The notes beneath the pieces are model-generated. The model did no database searches. It was given only the letters and a program-made list of their open reading frames with translations, and was not told the origin of the DNA. This document shows positions 1 to 10,800 of a DNA stretch of 64,000 nucleotides, in pieces (position 1 is the stretch's first letter; every line of letters begins with the position of its first letter). The stretch is from Ryuthela nishihirai (taxonomy: Eukaryota > Arthropoda > Arachnida > Araneae > Heptathelidae): NCBI GenBank assembly GCA_038380435.1, contig JAWZYU010000034.1:26019404-26083403 (forward strand), read 5' to 3'. A program made the position numbers and the translations under genes.

Positions 1-1735
1 AATTACCGTCCAATCTCTATGACGAACATCGTTCCCAAAATAATGGAATATTGCATACTATTCAAGCTTCTTTGCTTTCTTCAGGTGCATAATCTTATTC
101 CACATGAACAGTTTGGTTTCATGACAAGCCGTTCCTCTACAGTTCAATTACTTCACTGTATTAACAATTGGACTACATCAATTGGCGTTAGCAGTCCAAT
201 AGATGTTATTTATATAGATTTCGGAAAAACCTTCGATAAAGTGAAGAGATCGTTCGACTTTGACACACTTCTTCGACTGAGAATCCCCCAGATTTTCGTA
301 AGATTAATCTGTGCGTTATTTTCTAACCGCTATGAACAAATAAGGAGCACCGATGGGCTTGGAAAGGCCGCCGTCCGTCGGATGGGAAGTTAAGCCGTTG
401 CCCCGTGTGCGGGAGAGCCATACCCTGTGTATGTACGTTAAAGAACACGCTGGATGGCCTTGACGAGGGGGGGCTACCATCTGTCTCCCAACAGCTGTTC
501 CAGTGGGTCCCCTCCCCCAACCTTCTCTGAGCCTTCGGGGTCCATGTGACCTGGCCATTTAGCCCATGGTGTGCAAAAAAGTGCCGCTCAGAGGTAAAAC
601 AACCCAACCCAAATCAACAAATAAGAGTCGAAGATGCTCTTTCTCCAACCAGGATGTCAGCAGTGGTGTTGTTAAAGGATCTATCCTTGGTCCTATACTT
701 TTCGCAATGTTCACCTCAAGCATACCTTCCGTTATACGACCAGTCGCCTGTTACCTATTTACTGATGACATTAAATTTTATGCCAATTCTCCTTCTTTAG
801 ACATTTGTCGTATCATTCAGCTTGCATGCGACAGCATCGAAGACGAGTTTATCATACCAGTTACCAATTTCTGCAGACAAAACAACTATCATGAACTTGA
901 TTCAAAGCAATCAGAAGCAAAATTATGTTATCAATGGCTCCCCAATCATCAGAGTATAAGCTCAATTGGATTTGGGTTTTACCATTTCTCCCAAGCTCTC
1001 ATTTTCTCTACACTGCCAAAACATCACCAAAAAAGCCAACCTTGTCGCTTTCATGATTTTGCATTGCTACAAATAAGAAGTACAACAGGCCCTCTCTTTT
1101 CAAGGCATTCACTACTTTTGTTTCGCCTATTCTTGAATATACATCTCCTGCCTTGTCTCCCCACGTGGTCTCTGACATCACTCTAGTTGAAGGTCCACTC
1201 GGGTGGTTTAGTAAGAGACTACCTGGACTGTCCAATTCAAGCTACGAGGAGCGACTGAAAGTGCTCAATGCAATGCAGAAGGTTGGTTCACGATCTCAAA
1301 ATCTGTTATAAAATCATTAACAACCTTCTCTATTCAAATCCGGTCGAGCCATTAATTCACGTCTTGGACTCTAACAGAACAATGAGGCATCCTCAGTGGA
1401 TGCATATTCCTCATGCGAGAACAAACTGTAAATCCCATTCCTTTACATGCCGAGTTGGTCGTATTTGGAACTCTCTACCTCCTGATGTTGTGTGTTGTTC
1501 CCAACTTTGGGTATTTTCAAAGATCGCTTAAATACAGTCGAATTTGCCAAGTTTGTAAAATGTTTTAAGTTTGAACTTTCGTTAAGTAGGCAATTATATG
1601 TTCTCAATATGTGTACCATAGTGTAAACCATAGCAAGTGTTAACCACATTGTAAATATTTCTCTGTTTCTGATGTCTTGAGCGATGTTAGCGTATATATT
1701 TGTATCTTCCTCTCAATCAATAAATAATAAATAAC
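1..1735 (+). mobile_element. CR1-like non-LTR retrotransposon, RT fragment and 3' end, inactive
   Basis: Plus-strand reverse transcriptase pieces occur in several frames. 1-334 gives N-Y-R-P-I-S-M and E-Q-F-G-F then V-I-Y-I-D-F-G-K-T-F-D (motif A). After the SINE, about 626-830 gives S-S-G-V-V-K-G-S-I-L-G-P and L-F-T-D-D-I-K-F-Y (the F-A-D-D box, A changed to T). About 1268-1531 gives the usual CR1-type C-terminus with S-F-T-C-R-V-G-R-I-W-N-S-L-P. It ends near 1735 in ATAAATAATAAATAA repeats. Frameshifts and stops show it is dead. The start lies upstream of the window. Confidence 0.75.
345..615 (+). mobile_element. tRNA-headed SINE (family S1), 5'-truncated, inside CR1-like RT
   Basis: The copy starts at ggagcaccgatgggctt, so it lacks the tRNA-like head, and ends in the family tail aaaacaacccaaccc. 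It is flanked by a 10-bp target duplication AACAAATAAG at 335-344 and 616-625. The core includes the motif around GTCGGATGGGAAGTTAA. Similar 'GTCGGATGGGACGTTAA' cores are found in a broadly distributed invertebrate SINE domain family; that assignment is from memory. Confidence 0.85.
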
Positions 1736-1902
1736 GCGAGTCCGAAAGTTAACAAGCCATAGGTCAAACGAAAGCTTGTGGTGCCGGGAGTGTCATAGGC
1801 TATAAAAAATTGCCCACCATACTTTCTTCCCCCTAAAAAAGAGGAAATAAGAAAACTATTTTTTCGCTATATCTTCATAACGCGAGTTCCGAAAGTAACA
1901 AG

Positions 1903-2005
1903 CTTTACGTCAAATGAAAGTTTGTGACGCGGGGAGTATCATAGGCTATAAAAACCTTATAGCCTATGATACTCCCCGCGTCACAAACTTTCATTTGACG
2001 TAAAG
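1903..2005. repeat. perfect inverted repeat, 49-bp arms with 5-base loop
   Basis: The arm 1903-1951 is matched exactly by the reverse complement at 1957-2005, with loop AAACC. The arm is one partial unit of the surrounding array, so the right arm is an inverted copy of its neighbour and not a separate sequence. This fits a template switch to the opposite strand. Confidence 0.92.
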
Positions 2006-2370
2006 AAAGAAAATTGTTGTTGTTTCTTCTCAAATGAAAGTTTGAGACGCGTAGAGTATCATAGGCTATAAAAACTCTTCCCTTTCCATGCTTTCTTCAC
2101 CCCTAAAAATCAGGAAATATGAAAAATATTCTTCTGCTATATCTCCAGAACGTGACTGCTGAATGTAACACACTATACGTTAAATTAAAACTTCTGAAGA
2201 GGGGAATGTCATAGGCTATAACAAAAAATATACCATTCATTCTACCTTCTCCCTAAAAGGGGGGGGGATGAATAGAAAAACGATTTCCCCCTATATCTCC
2301 AGAACGCGAATGCAACAGGCTATGCTTCAAATGAAAGCTTGTGACGCGGGGAGTGTCATTAGCTATAAAG

Positions 2371-2722
2371 AAAGATTTTTGGTTTGGTTTGGTTTACCTC
2401 TGAGCGGCACTTTTTTTCCACACCATGGGCTAGTGCACACCATGGCCAGGTCACAAGGACACCGAAAGCTCAAAGAAGATTGGAGGAGGGAACCCACTGG
2501 AACGGCTGTTGGAAGACAGATGGTAACCTCCCGTCAAGGTCATCCAGTGTGTTCTTTAATGTGCACATGGTATGGTTCTCCCGCACACGGGACCACTGCT
2601 TTACGTCCCATCCGACGGACGGCGGCGTTTCCAAGCCCATCGGTGTCCCCTACTGACCGTGGGCAGGGCGGGGAGTTTTGAGGAGAATAATCTCAACGCT
2701 CACCCAGCTGGGAACTGTAAAG
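2371..2722 (-). mobile_element. S1 SINE, minus orientation, lacking most of the tRNA head
   Basis: The tail begins ttggtttggtttacctctgagcgg and the core runs through ccatccgacggacggcgg to cacccagctggg, after which the tRNA-like part is missing. It sits in the degenerate array. Confidence 0.8.
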
Positions 2723-3329
2723 AAAGACCCCGTTCCCCTACAAAACGGGAAATGCAAAAGTCATTCTATTATATGTTCCGAACGAAAAGGCGTATTTTTA
2801 CGAGTTAGGTGTCAAATGAAAGCCTATATAGTGATAGTCTTAAACTATTTCAAATTTGCCTCCACTAATAAAAGAAAAAGGAGGGATGGGGCGGTTTTTC
2901 GCAGGGTTAGACGTTAACGAGTTATATCTCAAATTAAACCTTGTAACGTCTCCAATGTCATGGGCTACCTCAAACACCACTCCAAAAGGAAAGAAAAATG
3001 TAGTCGATGTTTATGAGTCATGTATCAAATGAAAGTTTTAGTGATTAATGAAAATGTTTTTTAGCGACAAAAATAGAAATAAATTAAAAAATTAAAAAAT
3101 ACCCTAAAAAGTAGGAAATAAAACTGAAGTAATCACTCATTGCGTTCGTATTCACTTCAAAGGAAGATAGGTTGCCGAAAATCTTGTTGAACAGGTAAAT
3201 CGGCACCCTATCTTCATTTGAAGTGAAGACTCCCTTTTGAAGTGAAGACTCACTAATTGCACCATTGATATGCTTTAGGTTCGATTTCAACTTTTTACGA
3301 TGCTTATAGGAAGATAGGTATTTCTTTTA

Positions 3330-3960
3330 TCTCGCTTGGTCGTCTGTTTGTAGACATTGAACTTTATTGTTTACGGAAATAAAAATTCCTTTTATGTTGG
3401 ATAAGTATTGATGAAATATTACGGTATGCACTTTCCGATTCACTCTAAAGCTACAATTGCACCCTCTAGCGGTGGAAAATTTTTTAAATTCCAAATTCCA
3501 AACAAATATTACAAACGATATATTTATTCTAGAAAATTGAAATTTTGGTGGTGGAATGTGAACGCCATGATGTGTCCAGTGGCAACAATGAATTGACCTC
3601 TTAGACCCAAGGTGAATGGGAAAACACAATTTTTTGTTTTAGCAGATAATGTTTGTATTTAATTAATGAAAAAAATCTTTTTAGGGTTAGATAGGAATTG
3701 ATAAAATATTATGATTCGAACTTTCGAAATCTTTCGAACACTATAATTGCGCCCTCTAACGGCGAAAAAGATGAAAAATGATGAAAAAAATAATGAAACA
3801 GCAGGACTAGAAAGCTTCACAAATAATATATGTAGAATAAAAACTTGAAGAATTAGTGGTAGTTTTTAAGAGATTTTCCATTGATAACAATAATGTACCC
3901 ACTTCTCTGAGAGAGGTGTGGGAAAAGCAAGTTTTTAGATTTAAGAATTAAAATACGAAT
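3330..3960 (+). repeat. two ~310-bp direct repeats of an unknown interspersed family
   Basis: The two units share a 'ttatgttgg/gttagataagtattgatgaaatatta' segment and a 'gcaccctctagcggtggaaaa' block (second copy 'gcgccctctaacggcgaaaaa'). The beginning, with 'gtctgtttgtagacattgaac', recurs near 63720 at the far end of the window. No ORF of note is present. Confidence 0.5.
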
Positions 3961-4768
3961 ACCTTTATGTTGTATAATTACTAATGAAGTACTATTTGCA
4001 TATTCCCCATTATCTGCTAGCTCAAATTAAAACTTTTAAGGAAATTAAACAGTAGGTAAAGGAAAAACTTCTTTCACTTTGAAAACTACATTCTCATATG
4101 CGCCAGTGGCGATATGCGTCCTTTTAGTTAAAATATTCATTTATTTATTTTATATTTTCATTAGGAGCCTTAGGTCACCTCAAATCACACTCCCTTTTCT
4201 CTTTTCTCCAAAAATTGGGATCGATCTTTATGAGTCGAGTTGTATGTCAAATGAAATTTTCCGAAGGTAGGTATTTTTTTACTTTATAGAACAATGTGAA
4301 AAATCGCCACCCCACCTTATTTTTAATTAACTACAAAATCAGTGACTGAATGAGCCATCGGTCTGCTTCAGTTTTATTTTCCACTCTTTAGGGTGCAATA
4401 GGAAGACGCAAATAAAATTGTATTTAAAATATTCTTTTTTTATGTATTATCCGATTCAAATCAAGCATTCAGCTGGTGTGTTGCTTTTATCTTTTGGGTT
4501 TACAGATTTTTATTCGTAGTACTTCAATGCTTCAGTTGGAACAAATATAGCTCATGATTTAATTGCGAAGCAAAGAAGTAAAGTTTATAAATTATATTAC
4601 TTTTTCATATAAATCTGTTGAACGCTGTTGTTTGTTTTGATTCAACCTAGGTTCCACCATGTTGCACCCCGAAAATTACATGCAATTGTTCTTTAAGTTT
4701 TTTTTGCTATGCAATTGTTATTTAGGTTTTTTTAGATATGCAACTGTACATGTAAATATTAATTATAT

Positions 4769-5150
4769 TGGTGGCTCAGTCGGTAGCGCGACAGGCTCGT
4801 AATTTGAAGTTCCCAGGTTCGAGGCCCTGTTGGGTCAGCGCTGAGATTTATCTCCGCAAAACTCCCCGCCGTGCCCACGGTCAGTACGGGACACCGATGG
4901 GCTTCGAAAGACCGTCGTCCGTCGGATGGGACGTTAAGTCGTGACCCCGTGTGTGGGAGAGCCATACTCTGTGCACTTTAAAGAACACACTGGATGGCAT
5001 TAAAGGGAGGGACCCATCTGTTTCCCAACAGCTGCTCCAGTGGGTAACCTTCCCCAAACCTTCTTTGAGCCTTCGGGGTCAATGTAATGCAAATGTTGCT
5101 AGCCCATGTTGTGGAAAAAAAAAAGTGCCGCTCAGAGGTAAAACAACCTT
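4769..5150 (+). mobile_element. S1 SINE, near full length
   Basis: The tRNA-like head has an A box (tggctcagtcggtagcgcg) and a diverged B box (ggttcgaggccc), as expected for an RNA polymerase III promoter. The core follows (cgtccgtcggatgggacg), then the tail ctcagaggtaaaacaacc. Length is about 382 bp, like the other complete copies at 13501-13883 and 57163-57548. Confidence 0.88.
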
Positions 5151-5276
5151 ATATATGCATTCAAAGAAAATCAATATTTAATTTTCGAGTTTTAACATTT
5201 TTGTTTTACAGGTTATTTCTTCATAACCTATTAAAAAACCTTACAAAATTTTAACCATAAAAATATCTATTAGAAA

Positions 5277-6020
5277 AGATTCTTTTAACACTGAAGCTCT
5301 GAAAGACCCAGTTATAGCTAAAGCTTGTCGTGATAGATTAATTAGTTATTATGACAGTCGTGGTTTGCCTACTACTGAAGTGGAGAAAGAATGGGACCGT
5401 TTCAAACAAGCTTTTAGGAAAAAAGAGGCAGAGGAGGCAGAATTATCTGAGTGATAAGGCACTTTAACTTACTTCGGAAAGAACGAACTAGAGGAATTTA
5501 ATCAATCCCCTACTAGTCTTAATAGAAAGCATTACAAAGAGCTTAATAAACGTGTTAAGGATCAGTTAGCTACTGATAAGAATCTTTGGCGTGATGGCTT
5601 GGCTGACAAAGCCGAGGAAGCAGTTAGATAGCACAACAGCAGAGAGCTGTACCAGATAGTTAATGTTTTAAATGGTAGAGAACGGACAAGCATACAAGGA
5701 TTGAAGGATAAACAAGGTAAGGTTATAGAAGGTGAGCATTCTGTCATGGCTAGGTGGACTGACCATTTAAGTGATGTTCTAAACAATGTGGTTAGTTCTA
5801 CTCCCATTGTTTGCAATGATAACAGATGCATTGCCGGACTTAATGTTGGCCCTATAAACAGTTTGAAGTTATTTTGGCTATTTCTAAACTTTACATAAAT
5901 CCTCAGGAGGTAGATTACCACTGAAATGCTTAGACCTAGAACTGAAATGCTTAGAGCTAAATAGCACGGTCTGGTTGAACCTCCGCTTGGGATGCTTGAG
6001 GAGAAGGATGGGGATGGGCT
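5277..6020 (+). mobile_element. RTE-like LINE copy with large internal deletion
   Basis: Plus-strand translation follows the full-length RTE-like copy at 18896-22487: F-N-T-E-A-L-K-D, W-R-D-G-L-A-D-K-A-E-E-A-V-R, R-E-L-Y-Q-I-V-N and V-S-S-T-P-I-V-C-N-D. After E-M-L-R-A it jumps directly to the element's 3' end (H-G-L-V-E-P-P), so the whole RT domain is missing. The terminal trinucleotide tail is degraded (ggagaaggatggggatgg). Confidence 0.75.
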
Positions 6021-6352
6021 ATTAAGCTACTATAGCAAATATGCTTCATAATCTACGGGGGCTGGATATCACAAACAACCTTACAAGGCTTATTCAGTAG
6101 AACATGGCGGCAATTACTTTCAGTTAGTAATTATTCTTGTAGCATTTCTTTTTTTTTTTTTTTCAGGGAAGGAGGTGTGATCGTGAATCATCCAAGATCA
6201 CACCTCATTCATTTGCAGTAAAATGTAAATAAATAAAACTTTTCAATCTTATTGATTTTAATTTCAATTTATTATAAAAAAATAAATGCTAATGCAGTTT
6301 TTTTAAATAATTCTTTTAAATTCGTTTGAGAGACCAAATTCCATCCTTGTAC

Positions 6353-6631
6353 AGTCGCTCAAAAAAAGTATCCGAACACTGTGGTTGATTACAGAATTCA
6401 GAAAAAGTATCTGGCAGCGATTTTTTTAGAAATTAGTGATCTGGCAACCTTCGTGTCACGTGACACGAACGTTACCAGATCACTAATTTCTAAAAAAATC
6501 GTTGCCAGATATCTTTTCTGAATTCTGTGACACGGAGGTTGCTAGATCACTAATTTCTAAAAAAAACGTTGCCAGATATTTTTCTGAATTCTGTAATCAA
6601 CCATAGTGTTCGAATATTTTTTGAGAGATTG
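6353..6631. mobile_element. palindromic Tc1/mariner-type MITE (family P1), copy 1
   Basis: TA-flanked inverted repeats start CAGTCGCTCAAAAAAAGTAT and read inward for roughly 100 bp to a CACGTG centre (tcgtgtcacgtgacacga). The right arm is partly duplicated: the 'agatcactaatttctaaaaaaa..cgttgccagat' block occurs twice, which lengthens this copy. No coding capacity. Other copies are 16893-17001 and 61321-61533. Confidence 0.85.
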
Positions 6632-6889
6632 TATCAGATCAATTATGGCAAATTTTTATTCTTGTTCATATCGAAAACCGAAAAGTAGACTTAAGGCTCT
6701 GATTCTTTTAGGTTTACACCTCTTTACATTTTAATTTCAATGCCACAGGCACACTTCGGATGGAGGAGATAAGGACTTAAAAAAAAGCGCGGTACTCAAT
6801 TTCGCCCATTTATGATCTCTGATCTCTCAGAGCATGTTTCAGAAACTGCCTCCTCCATTCGAAAAGGTGTGTGTGTGGGGGGGGGGGGG

Positions 6890-7204
6890 GGGGGTAGCGC
6901 ACTTGACGCGTATTTCTGCAATTCCCAGGATCGAGTCCCAAGATGGGACAGCGTTGAGGTTTGTTTCTGCTAATCCGTGCCATGGATGAGAAAGGAAATA
7001 CTGAAGAATTTACAACATCTGTCGTCCGTCAGATGGAACGTTAAAGAACACTGTAAGAACACGCCGGATGTCCTTGACAGGAGATTTTCATCTGTTTCTT
7101 AACAGCTATTGGCGTATCTGTGAGCCCTTGTGGTCTTTGTGACCTGGTCATTAAGTCCGTTGTGTCTAAAAAAGTGCTGCTCAGAGATAAAACAATCCAA
7201 TCTA
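6890..7204 (+). mobile_element. degraded S1 SINE next to a poly-G tract
   Basis: The recognisable parts are the B-box region (cccaggatcgagtccca), the core (gtccgtcagatggaacgtta), and the tail gtgctgctcagagataaaac. A run of about 18 G bases precedes it at 6875-6892, where the normally G-rich 5' end of the SINE would be. Confidence 0.7.
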
Positions 7205-7261
7205 CGTTCAAAATATGAAGCTTCTCTACTCTTTTTGACCAGTCAATGACCCCACGTTTTG

Positions 7262-7558
7262 AGGATTATTTATTATACTACAACAAGAAAACTACAGAAT
7301 GAAAAACGTTACCTGTTTGTAGTGGATTCTTCAGTTAAAAAAATTCTAATAAAATTCAAATCAAGTTCGAAATTTAATAATACACGTGATGAATTTAACA
7401 ATCGTCGATAATCATATTTATATGGAGATCCAACTTTCAATTTCCTATAAAAGTCTATAACGGATTTTTTTCTATCAGAGGAAGAAGCGTAGAAACTTTT
7501 ATTCTTTGTCATCAAAAATCTATAAAAAATTGAGAGTAACACTTTGTCTTTTTGAGCT
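7262..7558 (-). other. probable 3' UTR of the FUT8-like gene
   Basis: AT-rich sequence directly follows the stop codon. Minus-strand AATAAA hexamers occur at about 7497-7502 and 7269-7274, either of which could direct polyadenylation. The 100-codon open frame here on the minus strand (7309-7611) overlaps the end of the coding exon in another frame and resembles nothing. A degraded SINE lies immediately downstream. Confidence 0.5.
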
Positions 7559-7888
7559 TTAAAATGAAGGAAACTCTTCAAGGTCGTATATTGGTTCAGT
7601 CTTGTAACCAAGGATTTGCCCTCCCTTTTTAGTCCTTTTGTTGGTTCTTGTCAGAAATCCGTTGTTTGTCTTTCCATGGATCGCATCGTAAAATCCCACA
7701 TAATGGTCAGGAACCAAGATGTCACCTTTCTTGAAAGAGATTTCTTTCTCAGACAACTGATTATGGTCGTAGAGGGCTCTGCGCAGAGGAGGACGCACAT
7801 ATGCATAGTGATATTCAACATCCAATGAATGTACTCGAGGTAGATCATCACGTAGAACTTGCATCAATTCGTAGGCCACTCGACAGAG
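7559..7888 (-). CDS. FUT8: FUT8-like terminal exon: C-terminal SH3-like domain and stop
   Basis: The last coding exon has 330 nt including a TAA stop. The acceptor is tttattcctcag. It opens L-C-R-V-A-Y-E-L-M-Q, matching human V-C-R-V-A-Y-E-I-M-Q, then H-S-L-D and an SH3-like tail with S-F-K-K-G-D-I-L, D-H-Y-V-G-F-Y and G-Q-I-L-G-Y-K. The tail is much more diverged than the catalytic part: the human G-N-H-W-D-G-Y-S-K-G is D-H-Y-V-G-F-Y-D-A here, without the tryptophan. The extreme end E-E-F-P-S-F corresponds to human V-K-Y-P-T-Y. Two AATAAA signals lie downstream on the minus strand, near 7497-7502 and 7269-7274. Confidence 0.9.
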   Translation of the reverse strand, partial: LCRVAYELMQVLRDDLPRVHSLDVEYHYAYVRPPLRRALYDHNQLSEKEISFKKGDILVPDHYVGFYDAIHGKTNNGFLTRTNKRTKKGGQILGYKTEPIYDLEEFPSF

Positions 7889-10800
7889 CTGAGGAATAAA
7901 GAAACAGTATTTAGAAAAAACCGAATCTACTTTTTCTTCAAAAAATATCATCATCTAATATACATATAGACAATTGTAATGAGACCCAGACCTGGGGGGA
8001 AAGGTGACCATGTCCCCCTTTGATAATTCTAGTAAGAATAATGCAGGTGAAAAGTTATTAAATTTGTGAATATTATAATCAGTGGCATAGCGAAGGGACT
8101 ATGACTCGGAATTCAACTTTTGCCAACAGAGATATTACATAATTTCAATTATGTATCTGTCCGGGACTTTCGCAGAATTTCGTTCCGTGTGTGTGTGTGC
8201 GTAGAGCAGCTCTCAAGATTTTGCCTCGGGTTTTTAATCTCGCCATGATTTTAAGAAGTTAAAACTACTTTTTTTTTATAACTTTCGTCATAATTTTACA
8301 GAAAAAATCCCAATTTTTACATCTGCCCCGAATTTGCCAAGTCACTTCGAATTTTGCGCACTCTCCTAAATTTTCCTAAGTTGTCCCTATTTAGCCAACT
8401 CCCCAAGATTTTGCCAAGTTGTCTCAATTATGCTAACTCGTCATAATTTTACAGAAAGCATCCCAATTTTTACATCTCCCCTGAATTTCCCATGTCATTT
8501 CGAATTTTGCCTATTCCTCTCCTTAACTGTACAAAAACAATCCTAATTTTCACAACTTGCCTTTATTTACCAATTCACTTCGAAGTTTCCCAACTTCCCC
8601 AGATTTTGCCAAGCTGACTTGATTTTGCCAACTACCCTTATTTTCAGAATTCGCCTCTATTTTACCAAGTAGTTTAGTATTTTGTCATCTGCCTTAATTT
8701 CTTCCCAGTTGCCTCGATTTTCCGAATTCACCATAATTTTACAGAAAAAAATCCCAATTTTTACATCTCCCCTAAATTTTGCCAACTTTTCAAGATTTTG
8801 CCAATGATTCTTAATTTCACAAAACCAATCCCAATTTTCACAACTCACCTGTATTTTACCAAATATCTTCGAATTTTGCCAACTGCCCTAGATTTGTCAA
8901 GTTGCCTCGCTTTCGATAACTCTCTTAGTTTTTGCCAAATCGTTTAGAATTTTCTAACTCCTCTTAATTTTACAAAAAAATTCCCAATTTTCAAAATTCA
9001 CTTTGATTTTACAAAGTCACTTCGATTTTTGCCAACTCCGATCAATTTTGGGGGGCAGCCTCCCCCTCATCCCCCCATAGCTACGACCCTGCTTCCTGTA
9101 ACGGAAGGCCAATGAACCAAACACCGGAAGTGATGTCACGCTGACCTTGTAGTCCGTCTAGCACTATTCTAGAACTACAGTATCAACGCAGCAATTCGGT
9201 GGTTTATTTAAATGTTGTGAAACGTTTACCAATTCTTTTTATGCTTTAGACTAAAATGAGTTAAAGTGGTGTACATCTTCAATATTCCCTGGATGTAATG
9301 GGAATTATTCAACATGGTCAAATAATTGTTCCAAAAATAACTTGAAATAATATGGAGCTGCGTAGAAAGTGTTAGGAATGAAATGTATAGCATTTTTCAT
9401 TCCAAACAGTATGAGATTAATTTATTTTAGTTACTTTGAGTGTTGATTTTCTTCTTATGATTGATTATCATAAGACTTTATAAAAAATTACGTATTAAAT
9501 TTTATACTGAAATCATAATCTATACTAGTTTAGCAGTAAACCTCAGTGTGATATCAGAGTAAACCTTTTTTTAGGATTCTTGCAAATTAAAACAAATTTT
9601 CTGTATCATAAAATCCTCTGGTTCTTACTTTAACAATAACAATCCTCATTTCTTACTGTCAAAAGGAAGTTGTTTAATAACTCTAAAGTTTTTAGTCTAT
9701 CGTTCCCAATTATTAAAATAGAAATAAGAAATGCACAGTATTGTAGCTTCCTTTACTCTGAAAGTTATATTTAAACGATATATCATTGAGAAAATGCTTA
9801 ATGTATTGTGATTACATTTAAAGAATATATAAATTGAAATCCTTTAGTTTCAGTTTGCAAACCAAGGAGCAGATTGCCTCATATTTTGTTTTAATTTAAA
9901 CATAAATATAAGAAAATATATTATTATTATATATTAGAATATATAATAATATACACTACAGGAAATAAAAAATGCAACACTTGCAAGAAGTTATGCAAAT
10001 GTGACGAAATTTAGGGAGACGGTGGTATATGATTAATAATAGCATTAATAAAATGCATGGAAATGATTAGGTTTGCAGGATGATCGAAACGATTGGACAG
10101 GCGCGAGCTGACGTCACAGGTGCGGAGCAGTCAAACACAGATAAAGGCAACCAACGCTCCCTGTTGACAAAACGTTGTGGAAATTGTTCTAAACCGCTAA
10201 AGATATCCTTACGTAGACCTTGACAGCCTTTCGAACAGTTAACAGACTTTGAGCGTGGAATGAGCGTATAATACTTTGAGCGTATAATATATAATAATAT
10301 ATATTATTATATAATAATATATATTATTATACTGTATATAATAATATATAATAATATATAATAATATATATTATTATACGGTATATAATAATATATAATA
10401 ATATATATTATTATACGGTATATTATAATATATAATAATATATATTATTATACTGTATATTATAATATATAATAATATATATTATTATACTGTATATTAT
10501 AATGTATAATAATATATATTATTATACTGATATTATATTATATAACACATATTTATATATTATATTGCCCTAATTGATAGTAAGTTCAAACTTCAGATAT
10601 TCTTATGCAAGTACGAATCACAATCAAAGCATGAATTATACTTTCTTATTTGATAACTATTGCGTTTTCACATCTGAATTCTTGTAAAAACTAATAAATT
10701 TATCGGTGTAGTGATCGATTAGTAATGAATATTCATAAGACAAATACTGTACCTTACTTTCTTTTCAAATAATTATTGCAGTAATTTTTAAATGATCCGT

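Larger units (their letters stand above)
1736..4330 (+). repeat. degenerate tandem array, ~150-170-bp units
   Basis: Units share TCAAATGAAAGTTTGTGACG, GGGGAGTGTCATAGGCTATA and a 'cccctaaaaa...gaaata' segment. Clear units begin near 1736, 1880, 2030, 2130 and 2290; weaker ones continue near 2810, 2930, 3020, 4020 and 4240. Within it lie a perfect hairpin (1903-2005), a SINE (about 2371-2722), and at 3330-3960 two ~310-bp repeats with 'ttgcaccctctagcggtgg'. Part of the latter recurs at about 63705-63835. No gene was seen. Confidence 0.6.

Noticed and set aside
323..607. Recurrent 60-130-codon ORFs in SINEs (e.g. 323-607, 2268-2681, 13504-13686, 57284-57496)
   Set aside because: They are the same SINE read in chance-open frames on either strand; similarity among them comes from the repeat, not from a protein family.
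4769..4840. Candidate tRNA genes at SINE heads (also 27842, 40638, 55328, 57163)
   Set aside because: A and B boxes are present, but each is fused to a SINE body and lacks an intact cloverleaf; SINE heads, not tRNAs.
7309..7611. 100-codon minus-strand ORF after the FUT8-like stop
   Set aside because: Overlaps the terminal exon in another frame and the AT-rich 3' UTR; no domain pattern.
8657..8848. 63-codon minus ORF in the first repeat-filled element
   Set aside because: Same low-complexity origin as the ORFs in 49079-50002.
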